A DNA stretch of 35,975 nucleotides from a virus, in IMG/VR virus record IMGVR_UViG_3300005288_000025, positions 1 through 35,975 of that record; one strand, given 5' to 3'. Below are positions 1-7,344 of this stretch, piece after piece. Position 1 is the first letter of the stretch. Every line of letters begins with the position of its first letter. Made by a program: the position numbers and the translations under genes. The notes under the pieces are model-generated. The model made no database searches and had not been told where the DNA came from. It saw only the letters and a program-made list of their open reading frames with translations.

Positions 1-9
1 ATCCATCAT
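1..9. other. Candidate left attachment core (attL)
   Basis: The nine bases atccatcat at the window edge recur at 35868-35876, and both copies are followed by a short G run. Between them lies the whole phage gene set, and the phased repeats expected of integrase arm sites lie on the inner side of each copy. The repeat is short and could be chance; a longer core might extend outside the window. Confidence 0.3.
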
Positions 10-74
10 GGGTGCAACACTAAAGCGCCGAGACAGCGTAGGCATTGGTTTTACTGGGCTAAGGCTCTGATTCT

Positions 75-177
75 GTACCATTTTACTCAACGTGTTTTCG
101 GCGTGTTTTAGGGCGTTTTCAGGCGTTTTTTAGGTCTCGGTGGTACGATGTACCACTTCAAAACTGACGCGTACCAC
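75..177. repeat. Phased repeats upstream of the integrase; probable Int/Xis arm sites
   Basis: Four imperfect 11-bp units of the form cgtgtttt-ngg run head to tail at 91-134, one per DNA turn. GTACCA/TGGTAC occurs at 75-80, 141-146, 150-155 and 171-176. The middle two form a perfect 7+3+7 inverted repeat at 140-156, and gtaccactt is repeated directly 21 bp apart (150-158 and 171-179). Two more TGGTAC copies, 11 bp apart, sit at the other end of the element (35790 and 35801). Helical phasing next to the integrase gene fits arm-type binding sites or integrase autoregulation; this is inference. Confidence 0.45.
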
Positions 178-184
178 TTTCGAT

Positions 185-1336
185 ATGGCAGCTATCAGGG
201 CAAGAAAACTGGCGGATGGGTCTGTGAGCTACACCGCTCAGATCCGCATCAAGCGTGCTGGAGTGCAAGTCTACCAAGAGAGCCAGACCTTCGCCCGGAA
301 ACAGGCTGCGCAGGCGTGGGCGCGTAAGCGTGAATCGGAACTTGATGAGCCTGGTGCGATCGAGCGGGCGAGCCGCAAGGGCGCCACTGCTAAAGAGATG
401 ATTGATCAGTACCTGCGTGAAGTCGAAAAAGCGCGGCCGTTGGGCAAGACCAAAAAGGCTACGCTCACGGCCATCGGTGCCAGCTACTTCGGCAAGCTCA
501 ACGATACCGACATCAATACGCAGTGCCTGGTGGACTTCGCCCTGTGGCGGATGAGTAGCGAAGGGGGAGGCGTCCAGGCGCAGACCGCCGGCAATGATCT
601 GGCTCACTTGGGCGCTGTGCTTTCCATCGCCAAGGATGCGTGGGGTTATCAGGTCGATCCCTTGGCCATGGCCGGCGCTCGGCGAGTGCTGCGAAAACTC
701 GGCTACAACCTCAAGAGTCGCGAGCGGGACCGTCGTCCGTCACTGGATGAGTTGGGCAAGATCATGACCCACTATGAGGACATGCAGGCGCGGCGTCGAA
801 GTGTCACCAACATGCTGAAGGTCGTAGGCTTCGCCCTGTTCTCAACCCGCCGCCTTGATGAAATCACCCGCATTCGTTGGGCGGACGTAGACGAGGCTGG
901 CCAGCGAGTCCTTGTCCGGGACATGAAGAACCCCGGGCAGAAGATCGGCAATGACGTCTGGTGTTACTTGCCAGATGAGGCGTGGCAGATACTCCAGACA
1001 ATGCCAAAGGCCGGCGACGATATTTTCCCGTACAGCCCCGAGTCTATTTCCACTTCCTGGGCAAAGGCCTGCAAGTTTTTGGGTATCGCTGACCTGCACT
1101 TTCACGACCTTCGCCACGAGGGTGTCAGCCGCCTGTTTGAAATGGACTGGGATATCCCGCGCGTAGCGAGCGTGTCGGGGCACAGGGACTGGAATTCGCT
1201 GCGACGCTACACCCACCTGCGTGGTAAGGGTGATCGGTATGTGGGGTGGGAGTGGCATGAAAAGATATTGAGGGCGCCCGTCCAACTGGGCGCCGCATCA
1301 ATGAAGTGGCTCAATAGGCGGGTTTTAAGCCGTTGA
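185..1336 (+). CDS. int: Phage site-specific tyrosine recombinase (integrase)
   Basis: This 383-aa integrase catalyses integration and excision between phage and host attachment sites. The N-terminal part (about 1-75) looks like an arm-binding domain. A SAM-like core-binding domain follows (about 75-175), then the catalytic domain. The catalytic residues can be read directly: Arg223 in an STRRLDEI context, His307 and Arg310 in HDLRHEG, His333 in SGHRDW, and the nucleophile Tyr342 in RRYTHL. The ATG at 185 is preferred; a GTG at 140 is in frame but lies inside the inverted repeat and would add 15 unlike residues. The gene points into the prophage, and its 3' end overlaps the convergent PrtN-type gene by 26 bp. 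Family assignment is secure; target site is unknown. Confidence 0.93.
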   Translation: MAAIRARKLADGSVSYTAQIRIKRAGVQVYQESQTFARKQAAQAWARKRESELDEPGAIERASRKGATAKEMIDQYLREVEKARPLGKTKKATLTAIGASYFGKLNDTDINTQCLVDFALWRMSSEGGGVQAQTAGNDLAHLGAVLSIAKDAWGYQVDPLAMAGARRVLRKLGYNLKSRERDRRPSLDELGKIMTHYEDMQARRRSVTNMLKVVGFALFSTRRLDEITRIRWADVDEAGQRVLVRDMKNPGQKIGNDVWCYLPDEAWQILQTMPKAGDDIFPYSPESISTSWAKACKFLGIADLHFHDLRHEGVSRLFEMDWDIPRVASVSGHRDWNSLRRYTHLRGKGDRYVGWEWHEKILRAPVQLGAASMKWLNRRVLSR

Positions 1337-1586
1337 GCTGATTGTTTTCTTTCACTGCAGCGGCGCGCTGGAGATCGAGGTAAGCCGCCAGATCGCCGAT
1401 GTGAATGCCCTTGGCGGACTTCTGGCTCGGCTCCAGCCGGGTGATGGGGATCTTGATCTGACCACTCAACACCTTGCGCTGGAACATGTCGGGCGTCAGG
1501 TGAGTGAAGTAGTCACGACACACCCGATCAAGCGGGATGATCGCCTGGCCGTCGTACTGGGCCATCAGAATGAAAGCTGTGTTCAT
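1311..1586 (-). CDS. prtN: Pyocin activator PrtN-family DNA-binding protein
   Basis: A 91-aa protein that matches the PrtN family along its length: the start MNTAFILMAQYDGQAIIPL, the central CRDYFTHLTPDMFQRKVLSG, and the SQKSAKGIHI-GDLAAYLD segment. In P. aeruginosa, PrtN activates pyocin genes through upstream P boxes after the PrtR repressor is lost in the SOS response. Here it is the last gene of the early operon and converges on int with a 26-bp overlap. In that position such proteins may instead act as excisionases or directionality factors; that is inference. A strong Shine-Dalgarno (gaggggag) lies four bases before the ATG. No P box was recognised in the window. Confidence 0.85.
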   Translation of the reverse strand: MNTAFILMAQYDGQAIIPLDRVCRDYFTHLTPDMFQRKVLSGQIKIPITRLEPSQKSAKGIHIGDLAAYLDLQRAAAVKENNQLNGLKPAY

Positions 1587-1596
1587 GATGCTCCCC

Positions 1597-1848
1597 TCAC
1601 ATCCGAAACGATTGATGAATGAACCTCGGCCGGGCTACTTCTTCCGCCGGCTTTGAGTTGTCCGTCTGGATCTCGCAGATAAACCGGTGCCGCTTTCGGT
1701 TGGTAGCGGTCAGGGCTTTGGTCAGGCCGGGAACAGCATTGAGGCATTGCTCGTAAGCTGTATCTCCAATCCATTGTTGAGCCGGAAACACTTGGCAATC
1801 CGTCCGAGTCGCATCCGCGCACAAGTACAGCAGCAGGAAAACAGTCAT
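1597..1848 (-). CDS. Small early phage protein of unknown function (83 aa)
   Basis: The protein starts MTVFLLLYLCADATRTDCQVF. The first ten residues are hydrophobic but not a full signal peptide. Three cysteines occur between positions 10 and 35, and a fourth lies in the RFICEIQTD segment. A gggag ribosome site precedes the ATG, and the start overlaps the stop of an 18-codon ORF (ATGA), suggesting translational coupling. It sits between that ORF and prtN in the early operon. An overlapping reading frame on the same strand (1583-1873) lacks this coupling and is taken as a shadow. Function not recognised. Confidence 0.6.
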   Translation of the reverse strand: MTVFLLLYLCADATRTDCQVFPAQQWIGDTAYEQCLNAVPGLTKALTATNRKRHRFICEIQTDNSKPAEEVARPRFIHQSFRM

Positions 1849-1901
1849 AGCCTGGCTCCCTGCTGCAAAACACTTGGTTCTATCCGTTTTGGCATTTGCA
1901 T
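1845..1901 (-). CDS. Very short ORF (18 aa), possible leader peptide
   Basis: MQMPKRIEPSVLQQGARL, ending in a TGA that overlaps the ATG of the next gene. It starts with the same initiation cassette (aaggaNaagcaccATGcaa) that precedes the genes at 2518 and 2894, which argues that ribosomes do start here. It may serve to couple translation of the 83-aa gene. It could also be a decayed copy of a duplicated gene start. Protein function unknown. Confidence 0.4.
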   Translation of the reverse strand: MQMPKRIEPSVLQQGARL

Positions 1902-1964
1902 GGTGCTTTTCCTTTGCAGGCGATGGGTAGTTGCTGCTCCCCGTTGCTCGCTCTGTGATTCAGT

Positions 1965-2186
1965 TCAGCGCGCGTAACGCCGTGGTTTGTTATTTCTCTC
2001 TTCCTCCCGTGCAGCCATCAGTTCGGCCCACTCGGCAGACTTGCGCTGCTGCCGAATCCGACTACAGGTCTGATGCTTGCGGGTGGATCGGGCTTTGCCG
2101 CAGATGTCGCAGCAACTGGGGAGGTCCAGGCGGTGGCTCGCCATGGTCGGGCGTGTGCGAGGAATAGGATCGGGGCTTGGGTTCAT
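1965..2186 (-). CDS. Small Cys-rich phage protein (73 aa), possible zinc-binding
   Basis: The centre reads CCDICGKARSTRKHQTC, a CxxC followed by a His and Cys 11-13 residues later, which could hold one zinc ion. The tail is basic (KPRRYAR). The start at 2186 is chosen because its ATG overlaps the stop of the upstream gene (ATGA) and has gaggg four bases before it; an internal ATG at 2144 has no ribosome site. Such small zinc-finger ORFs are common in Pseudomonas phages, usually without known function. It belongs to the early operon. Confidence 0.6.
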   Translation of the reverse strand: MNPSPDPIPRTRPTMASHRLDLPSCCDICGKARSTRKHQTCSRIRQQRKSAEWAELMAAREEERNNKPRRYAR

Positions 2187-2518
2187 GGCGCCCTCACTTT
2201 GCCCGCGCCTACGCCAATCGCGGTCAGCCTTACCTCATCGAGAAATTTGCACATCTGCAACTGGGTCTGCCTAGTTCGATTTTTCGGGTTTTCACAGGTC
2301 TGCTTGACCGAGTCCCTGAACTGTCTGAGTTGTTCCACCTCACGCAACAGCGTGTCGAAGTCAGCCAGAGTGACGAAGCGAAGCGTCGGGTTGAGATTTG
2401 ATTCGACTAGGCCGGCAACTTGATAGCTTTGTACGTCGTCCAGACGGCGGGTGACGCCGATTACCAGTGGGTTCGTGGTAGCCTTTGTGCCGCTGCCACT
2501 TGGGTTTTGTGCTTGCAT
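2183..2518 (-). CDS. Early phage protein with QLQMC-FLD motif (111 aa), unknown function
   Basis: Residues 61-96 form an amphipathic helical stretch, VEQLRQFRDSV followed by QTQLQMCKFLD. The same block recurs in the 119-aa gene at 25780-26139 of the lysis region, with about 20 of 36 positions identical, so the two are paralogous over this segment. The first 50 residues are Ser/Thr/Pro-rich and unrelated to the second copy. The ATG follows a gggagaagcacc initiation cassette, and the stop overlaps the next start. Function not recognised. Confidence 0.6.
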   Translation of the reverse strand: MQAQNPSGSGTKATTNPLVIGVTRRLDDVQSYQVAGLVESNLNPTLRFVTLADFDTLLREVEQLRQFRDSVKQTCENPKNRTRQTQLQMCKFLDEVRLTAIGVGAGKVRAP

Positions 2519-2541
2519 GGTGCTTCTCCCTTGGGGTGGTC

Positions 2542-2579
2542 GGTGTCGAGGGATTGCAGTCCCTCGACACCACTTTTTT
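2542..2579 (+). terminator. Strong hairpin with U tract on the + strand, inside the minus-strand early operon
   Basis: A perfect 12-bp stem (2542-2553 pairing with 2560-2571) with a 6-base loop is followed by ac and six T on the + strand. It would end rightward transcription, for example read-through from int, opposing the early operon. On the minus strand the hairpin is preceded by an A run and followed by no T run, so it should not stop the early operon. Confidence 0.6.
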
Positions 2580-2597
2580 CCTGTGATAATTCGCTGG

Positions 2598-2894
2598 TCA
2601 GCCCGCTTGGCTTACCAGGTGAATCACCAAGCCTTTAAGCTGCTCCTTCCCAGCAGCCTCCTTCTGCCACTGCAAAACCTCTTCGATCTGTTTGCTCGAG
2701 CAGTCATCGACAAGCAGCGTCCGCTCACCGCGCTCTAGCCTGACTTCCATGATTCCGAGCAGACCGTGATGCGAATACGCATCCGCATGAATGATCCCGG
2801 CCTGTTTGCCTTCAGCCAGTTGCTGGGCCTCGATCGTTCTCAGCTTCGTCGTCTTGCCCGTGCCGGCGTCGCCGGTGATGACGTGTACTTGCAT
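2598..2894 (-). CDS. Small P-loop NTPase-like protein (98 aa)
   Basis: The protein begins MQVHVITGDAGTGKTTKL. GDAGTGKT (residues 8-15) is a canonical Walker A motif after a beta strand. A possible Walker B strand, RTLLVDDCSS, follows around residue 60. At 98 aa it is too short for a complete AAA+ or RecA fold, so it may be a minimal P-loop protein or a remnant of a larger ATPase. It lies immediately after the primase-helicase gene, 48 bp from its stop, which hints at a replication or recombination accessory role (inference). An aaggagaggcacc ribosome cassette supports the start. Confidence 0.65.
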   Translation of the reverse strand: MQVHVITGDAGTGKTTKLRTIEAQQLAEGKQAGIIHADAYSHHGLLGIMEVRLERGERTLLVDDCSSKQIEEVLQWQKEAAGKEQLKGLVIHLVSQAG

Positions 2895-2942
2895 GGTGCC
2901 TCTCCTTTTGAATGTGCCCAGCGTTGCAGCGCTGGTTGCGGT

Positions 2943-5657
2943 TTACGCGCTCTGAAAAATCCAGCAGCGCACGGTGGTAGGTTTGTTGAACATCGCGTTG
3001 CCGGCCGCTTGTGAGGCGCGCACGGCGCTGTACACGGCCTTGTTGGATTCCAGCCATTTGTGGCTGCGGCTGTTGACCAGCAGCCCGCGTAGGGTCTTGA
3101 GGTCGGCGAGGTTCTGCCGATGCTCGCTGGCCTTTTCGGCGAACTCGTTGAGGTTGATCGCGATGAGTTTCGGGTCGGTGCTGTGGTTGACCTGCGGGCC
3201 TTCGCCCAGGCTTTCGAGGTATTCGTAGACTTCCCAAAATTCGGCAACCAGCGGGTGGTCAGCACTAATCGCGGCTTGCCGCTCAAGCGCCATGACCATC
3301 AGGGCCTGATGGGTCGTGGCGACGTGGTTGTCATCGAGCGGGCAAACCAGGCGCAGGCAATCCACCAGAGCCATCAACTGGCTGTGGTTCTTGATGATCC
3401 GTTCCACGCGAATTTCTTTGAGCCTGCGCAGTTGCTGCTCATGGACCAGTACGCGTTCGGAGAACTTGGCCATCACCTGCGCTTCAGCACGCACGGCGAG
3501 CAGCAGGAAGTGGCTCAGTTGCTCGACCGGGATCAGGTTCAGGTTGTCAGCGGCAGCACGGCTTTCAGTGGTGACTTCCGGACGCGCAAAGTGGGATTTA
3601 ATAATCCGGGTCAGGATCGCTTCTGACGCGCTGACATCGGCGTTCTGGCTGATCGCAATCGCACCCCGGAACGGCGGTTCGTAGGTCTCGTTGCCACTGG
3701 TCTTCATACCCTTTGTGCCGAGCGTGCCGCCGCCGTAGAAGTCTTTCAGCTCGTCCCAGTCGAAACCCTTGGCGTGCGCCTTGTCCGGCTCGTTGCGGTC
3801 GCCTTCGATCAGCACGACAGGCATGTTGGAGACCTGGCCCATGGCGCGCTGACGGCCGGCGCGGGTCGATTTCGACGGGTCAAAACCTTCATGCTCACGG
3901 CCCAGCAGTTTCCACAGGAACGTGAGCAGCGTGGTCTTGCCGGCGCCGGCTTCACCGGTGACTTCAAGGAACGGAAAGGATTTGTACTGCGAGCGGATCT
4001 GCTCGGCGAACAGCGAGCCGAACCAGAACGCCAAGGCGACGATGCCCTTCGCACCGAAGCATAGCCAGAGCAATGGCAGCCAGTCAGTGCGGTACTGCTT
4101 GCTGTCGCGCTGGATGTGCATGGCGATCGACTTTTGCAGCGTCTTCAGTCGCAGCTTGCCGAACTCGAAAAAGTCCTCCTTGTTGACCACGCTGACGATG
4201 CCACCACGTACCGCGAGATCGCCAAAGACGTAGCAGCCGTGCAGTTTGCTGTAGCCGATGAAGTCGATGGTCTCGACAGTCTTCAGGCCGAACAGCTGAT
4301 CCTTCATGATCTTGTCGAGCTGCTGCCCGCTGCCGGTGAATACGGCGCCGGCGGCCATGCTGAGCAAACGCTTTTTAAACTCGCTGGCGGCCGCGACTTG
4401 GCCACCGGTGAAGGTGTTCTTCACGCTGCCGCTGTCGTGCGGGAAATCGACGCGGAAGTAGTACCAGGATTCGTCGGTGACTTCGTTGCGTTGGAAGTAC
4501 AAGGCCTGTGGGTAGCAGTTGGCGATTTCCACCACGCCACCGCATTGGCGTAAGGCCTTTTCGCGACGCTGCTTTTCGTTCAGCAGTTGGTCTTCGTGGC
4601 GCTCGGAGGACTCCAGCGCCTGCATGGCCTTGTTGAATTTCTCCAGGTCCATCTTGAACCAGTAGAGTCGGCTGTCGAAGCCGAAGTGAAACTCGTGGCG
4701 CTCGCGCCATTCGTACATCAGCACGCCTTTCTCAGACGCGCTTTCGGCGATCAACAAGGAGCCGTGATAGCGAGCGGTGGCCAGATCCTTTTCGATCTGC
4801 TCAACACGCTCGCTTTCGCCATCAATGAACGCCCAGCGCTGATGCAGATCGTTCCAATCGACCTTGCGACTGTCCGATTGCGGGATCTGCGCTGCTTCGC
4901 ACTCGTAGCCCAAGGCGCGAGCCTGACGCACCCAACGCTTGGTGTATTTGTGCGCGCCGGGTTCGTTATCCAGTGCCCAAATGAGCTTGGGCAATTTGCC
5001 GCCGCGCTGCCGGGCCAGCTCTTTCAGAGACTCTTCAGGGAAGAAGGCCGACGACATCGCCGACACTGCTGCAATACCGTTATGCACCAGAGCGATGGCG
5101 TCGAAGATGCCCTCGACAATCCACAGCTCTTTGACGTCCAGCAGCTCGACACATGGCGGGCACCACCAGTACCCACGCGGGCTATCACCGGGCTTGAACC
5201 GCGCCTTCATCTTGCCGAACCGGTGCGGCCGGTCGATCAGGCGTTCCCAGTAGCCACCTTTCTCCAATGCAAAGCGCACCGTCGCGCTACCAGCATTCAG
5301 TTCGCCGGAGAAGTACGTTTCCTGCGTAAACCAGCCTTGAATCAGATCGAGCCGAAAGCCACGGGCAAATTCCAGATACGCACGGGCGGTGGCGCTGGGG
5401 TGTTGCTCGCTCGCTGGGGCGCGCTTGCTCCAGTCTTCGAACAGGTCCTCATAGATTTCTTTGACGTGCCAGGTCTGGCCACACTTGCCCCGGCCGCAAC
5501 GGATCATCCACGGGTCATCGTGGAAGGCGTACAGCTCCTTTTTCTTGCACGCTGGGCATTCGCCCTGGCGCATGTATTTGCCGGCCTTGTGCTTGAGGCC
5601 GTAGTCGGACTCAAGGCGTTGCAGGATATCGGCGCGCAAATCGTGCTTCATGTTCAT
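2943..5657 (-). CDS. Phage replication protein: zinc-finger primase, TOPRIM and superfamily-3-type helicase in one chain
   Basis: A 904-aa multidomain replication protein. The N-terminus has a zinc-finger pattern (Cys34, Cys37, Cys54, Cys59, His64) typical of DNA-recognising primases. A TOPRIM-like core follows: LWIVEGIFDA near 179-187 with Glu182, then IWALDNEPG with Asp230. The C-terminal half is an ATPase with Walker A GEAGAGKT (568-575) and a Walker B-like strand VVLIEGD (614-620). The architecture resembles P4-alpha-type primase-helicases, not the HUH nickase gpA of P2, so replication probably starts by origin unwinding and not rolling-circle nicking. It is the largest early gene and sits in the middle of the operon. 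A second in-frame ATG at 5651 is possible. Confidence 0.88.
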   Translation of the reverse strand: MNMKHDLRADILQRLESDYGLKHKAGKYMRQGECPACKKKELYAFHDDPWMIRCGRGKCGQTWHVKEIYEDLFEDWSKRAPASEQHPSATARAYLEFARGFRLDLIQGWFTQETYFSGELNAGSATVRFALEKGGYWERLIDRPHRFGKMKARFKPGDSPRGYWWCPPCVELLDVKELWIVEGIFDAIALVHNGIAAVSAMSSAFFPEESLKELARQRGGKLPKLIWALDNEPGAHKYTKRWVRQARALGYECEAAQIPQSDSRKVDWNDLHQRWAFIDGESERVEQIEKDLATARYHGSLLIAESASEKGVLMYEWRERHEFHFGFDSRLYWFKMDLEKFNKAMQALESSERHEDQLLNEKQRREKALRQCGGVVEIANCYPQALYFQRNEVTDESWYYFRVDFPHDSGSVKNTFTGGQVAAASEFKKRLLSMAAGAVFTGSGQQLDKIMKDQLFGLKTVETIDFIGYSKLHGCYVFGDLAVRGGIVSVVNKEDFFEFGKLRLKTLQKSIAMHIQRDSKQYRTDWLPLLWLCFGAKGIVALAFWFGSLFAEQIRSQYKSFPFLEVTGEAGAGKTTLLTFLWKLLGREHEGFDPSKSTRAGRQRAMGQVSNMPVVLIEGDRNEPDKAHAKGFDWDELKDFYGGGTLGTKGMKTSGNETYEPPFRGAIAISQNADVSASEAILTRIIKSHFARPEVTTESRAAADNLNLIPVEQLSHFLLLAVRAEAQVMAKFSERVLVHEQQLRRLKEIRVERIIKNHSQLMALVDCLRLVCPLDDNHVATTHQALMVMALERQAAISADHPLVAEFWEVYEYLESLGEGPQVNHSTDPKLIAINLNEFAEKASEHRQNLADLKTLRGLLVNSRSHKWLESNKAVYSAVRASQAAGNAMFNKPTTVRCWIFQSA

Positions 5658-5663
5658 CGGGGC

Positions 5664-5897
5664 TTACTTCACTTCGCCGAAACTGTGTTTAAGGGCGCCA
5701 ATCAGGCGTTTTTGCGCGGCCATCACGGGGAAGGCCGACAGCAGAGAGCCGTGCCGTAAACCCTCGGGGATCATGCGAAACCGGTCGTCATACCAGTACT
5801 CGTTGAACTGCATCGAGTACTGAGCGCGCAGTGCCTGGAGCAGCGCTTCGGCCTGCTCGCGCGGCAGTTTTGCGGTAATGGCGATGTCGATTTCCAT
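5664..5897 (-). CDS. Small early protein of unknown function (77 aa)
   Basis: MEIDIAITAKLPREQAEALLQALRAQ suggests a beta strand followed by an amphipathic helix, then an aromatic segment (FNEYWYDD). There are no catalytic motifs and no membrane segment. A good ribosome site (gaggtggatc) precedes the ATG, and the stop lies 6 bp before the primase-helicase start, so the two are very likely co-translated. A replication accessory role is possible but unsupported. Confidence 0.65.
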   Translation of the reverse strand: MEIDIAITAKLPREQAEALLQALRAQYSMQFNEYWYDDRFRMIPEGLRHGSLLSAFPVMAAQKRLIGALKHSFGEVK

Positions 5898-5972
5898 GAT
5901 CCACCTCGGATTTCAGGCAAAGCTCACCCAAACCCACGGGAAGCGGGGCAGGGCGGGGTGTTTAAAAAGGGA

Positions 5973-6344
5973 TTACTGAGGGTGGTGCTTGTGCGCGGAG
6001 TCGCGCTGAGCGAGCAGGGTCTGCGGCAGCAGCCTCGCCGGTACCGGGTAGCGCAGATCGGCGCGGGTGTCGATCAAGTGCACGACCGTGCAGCCGGGGC
6101 TGTTGCCCCAGTCCACGCCGATCCACTTGCGCTGATTGATCACCTGCAATTCAGTCCATGCGTTGTGCACCAGTCGCTCCGCCATGAAGACAGGCACCTC
6201 CAGCGACGTGGCCAAGTGGCGAACGCAGTTTTCATAGAGCAGGTCCGAGTCCACCAAGTACTGCGCTTCGTGCCGTTGCAGGTAAGCGAACGCGGCACGT
6301 TGCATGCTGCTGCGGTAATCGTGGGTCAACTGATCGTGGTTCAT
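5973..6344 (-). CDS. Early phage protein of unknown function (123 aa)
   Basis: A mostly helical protein (SSMQRAAFAYLQRHEAQYL, then HLATSLEVPVFMAERLVHNAW) with a possible beta segment WIGVDWGNSPGCTVVHLID. The ATG at 6344 overlaps the stop of the Ogr-like gene (ATGA) and has ggag eight bases upstream; a GTG at 6353 is a weaker alternative. Its position between the late activator and the primase operon genes is its only functional hint. Family not recognised. Confidence 0.65.
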   Translation of the reverse strand: MNHDQLTHDYRSSMQRAAFAYLQRHEAQYLVDSDLLYENCVRHLATSLEVPVFMAERLVHNAWTELQVINQRKWIGVDWGNSPGCTVVHLIDTRADLRYPVPARLLPQTLLAQRDSAHKHHPQ

Positions 6345-6631
6345 TGCGCACACTCCATTTCCATTTGGTCGAGCAGGTCGGGTTGATCGTTGGCGGTCTT
6401 CATTGCAGCGCGGCGCAGGGCGATGTCGGCAATCGGCAAACGCACCGATGGGTTGGCCATGCCGCTGGGGCTCATTTCGTGAGTCATTTCGAACTCAGCA
6501 CGCACCGACCAGCCGCAAGCCTCGTTGGTGCATTGCAGGTAGGCCACGCGCAGGAAGATGTGTGTGCCTTCGCTGGTGCGGATGCGCATGCGGCCGAGGC
6601 AGTGCGGGCAAACCAGTTTGTATGTACTCAC
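6341..6631 (-). CDS. ogr: Ogr/Delta-like zinc-finger late transcription activator
   Basis: A 96-aa protein opening YKLVCPHCLGRMRIRTS and continuing to YLQCTNEACGWS: Cys8, Cys11, Cys34 and Cys39 make the CxxC-N22-CxxxxC zinc finger of the Ogr/Delta family. These activate P2-type late promoters by touching the RNA polymerase alpha subunit while bound to a short dyad near -55. The GTG start at 6631 overlaps the upstream stop (GTGA), which settles it. Four copies of a TGTA-N11-TACA dyad elsewhere in the window (16718, 21114, 22303 and 30016) are its plausible targets. In P2 ogr lies next to gene D; here it is in the early operon. Confidence 0.85.
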   Translation of the reverse strand: MSTYKLVCPHCLGRMRIRTSEGTHIFLRVAYLQCTNEACGWSVRAEFEMTHEMSPSGMANPSVRLPIADIALRRAAMKTANDQPDLLDQMEMECAQ

Positions 6632-7101
6632 CCAGCGATCCCCCGACCGTGCAGTTGAATGGTGGCCAGCACTTCGCTGTAGCGGGCGGACATGTAGTGC
6701 ATCAACGCGTTGATGATTGCCTGGGCTTCGCAAGACTCGATGACACCGTCATCGAGTGCTTTGGCAATGATTTGATCGACCATCCCGCGCTTGGCGGCGG
6801 CTTTGACTGACCGGTTGTACAACTCGACGTTGTCCAGATCTGCCGATGCGGTGAACGGCACGAACATGCCGCCGTATTTCGCTGCGATGTAGTCTGGCAG
6901 GAAGGTCGTGCCTGCGACTTGCTCAAGGCGGTGAATGTGATCATCGCTCAGCGGACGGCTACCCGCGTTTTCGTAAGCCTGGTTGTCGAACTTTTTGAGT
7001 GGCATTCCCAAGTCGGCAGCGGCGTAGATGCGGCCTCCCTGATAGGCGCCGATTACTGCGCTGACTACATCTTTCCTGTTGGCTAGAACTGGACGTTTCA
7101 T
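6628..7101 (-). CDS. Phage regulatory protein, YmfL/CII-like
   Basis: A 157-aa protein starting MKRPVLANRKDVVSAVIGAY. The pattern of a helix-turn-helix-like start, KKFDNQAYENAGSRPLSD, and HRLEQVAGTTFLPDYIA is what is seen in YmfL/CII-type phage regulators, usually found second in the early operon after Cro. The C-terminal third is helical. The ATG at 7101 has ggagg eight bases upstream and is preferred over one at 7125. It probably tunes the lysis-lysogeny switch or early transcription by binding DNA. Family assignment is from memory of the motif pattern and is moderate. Confidence 0.65.
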   Translation of the reverse strand: MKRPVLANRKDVVSAVIGAYQGGRIYAAADLGMPLKKFDNQAYENAGSRPLSDDHIHRLEQVAGTTFLPDYIAAKYGGMFVPFTASADLDNVELYNRSVKAAAKRGMVDQIIAKALDDGVIESCEAQAIINALMHYMSARYSEVLATIQLHGRGIAG

Positions 7102-7130
7102 CTTCTGGTTTCCTCCCTGAGCCAACAGGC

Positions 7131-7343
7131 CTAGTTTTCAATCACGTGGTCTTTGATACCCAGAAGCACTGCGGCGCGGTGAGCCTCACCGCGTAGGCAC
7201 TTCTTTTGCCCGTTCAATACCGCGTATACGGTTGAAGGGTGCAGATCGTTCTGAAGGGCAAAGTCTTTTACGGACATGCCTTTGCGTTCCAGGCGCGTTC
7301 TAGCGGCCTGGCAGGCTTGCTCGGGTGCGTAGGTGGCGTGCAT
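7131..7343 (-). CDS. Cro-like DNA-binding regulator (BcepMu gp16-like)
   Basis: A 70-aa protein with one helix-turn-helix: MSVKDFALQNDLHPSTVYAVLNG, then QKKCLRGEAHRAAVLLGI. This C-terminal block matches the BcepMu gp16-type phage-associated DNA-binding family. It is the first gene of the leftward early operon and divergent from the repressor across 85 bp, so by position it is the Cro/Cox analogue. It likely represses the repressor gene and favours early transcription (inference). Confidence 0.8.
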   Translation of the reverse strand: MHATYAPEQACQAARTRLERKGMSVKDFALQNDLHPSTVYAVLNGQKKCLRGEAHRAAVLLGIKDHVIEN

Positions 7344-7344
7344 A

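Noticed and set aside
4587-5759. 390-codon + strand open frame opposite the primase-helicase
   Set aside because: Exact antisense of a gene with clear domains; GC-rich DNA gives long antisense frames, and there is no ribosome site or family match.
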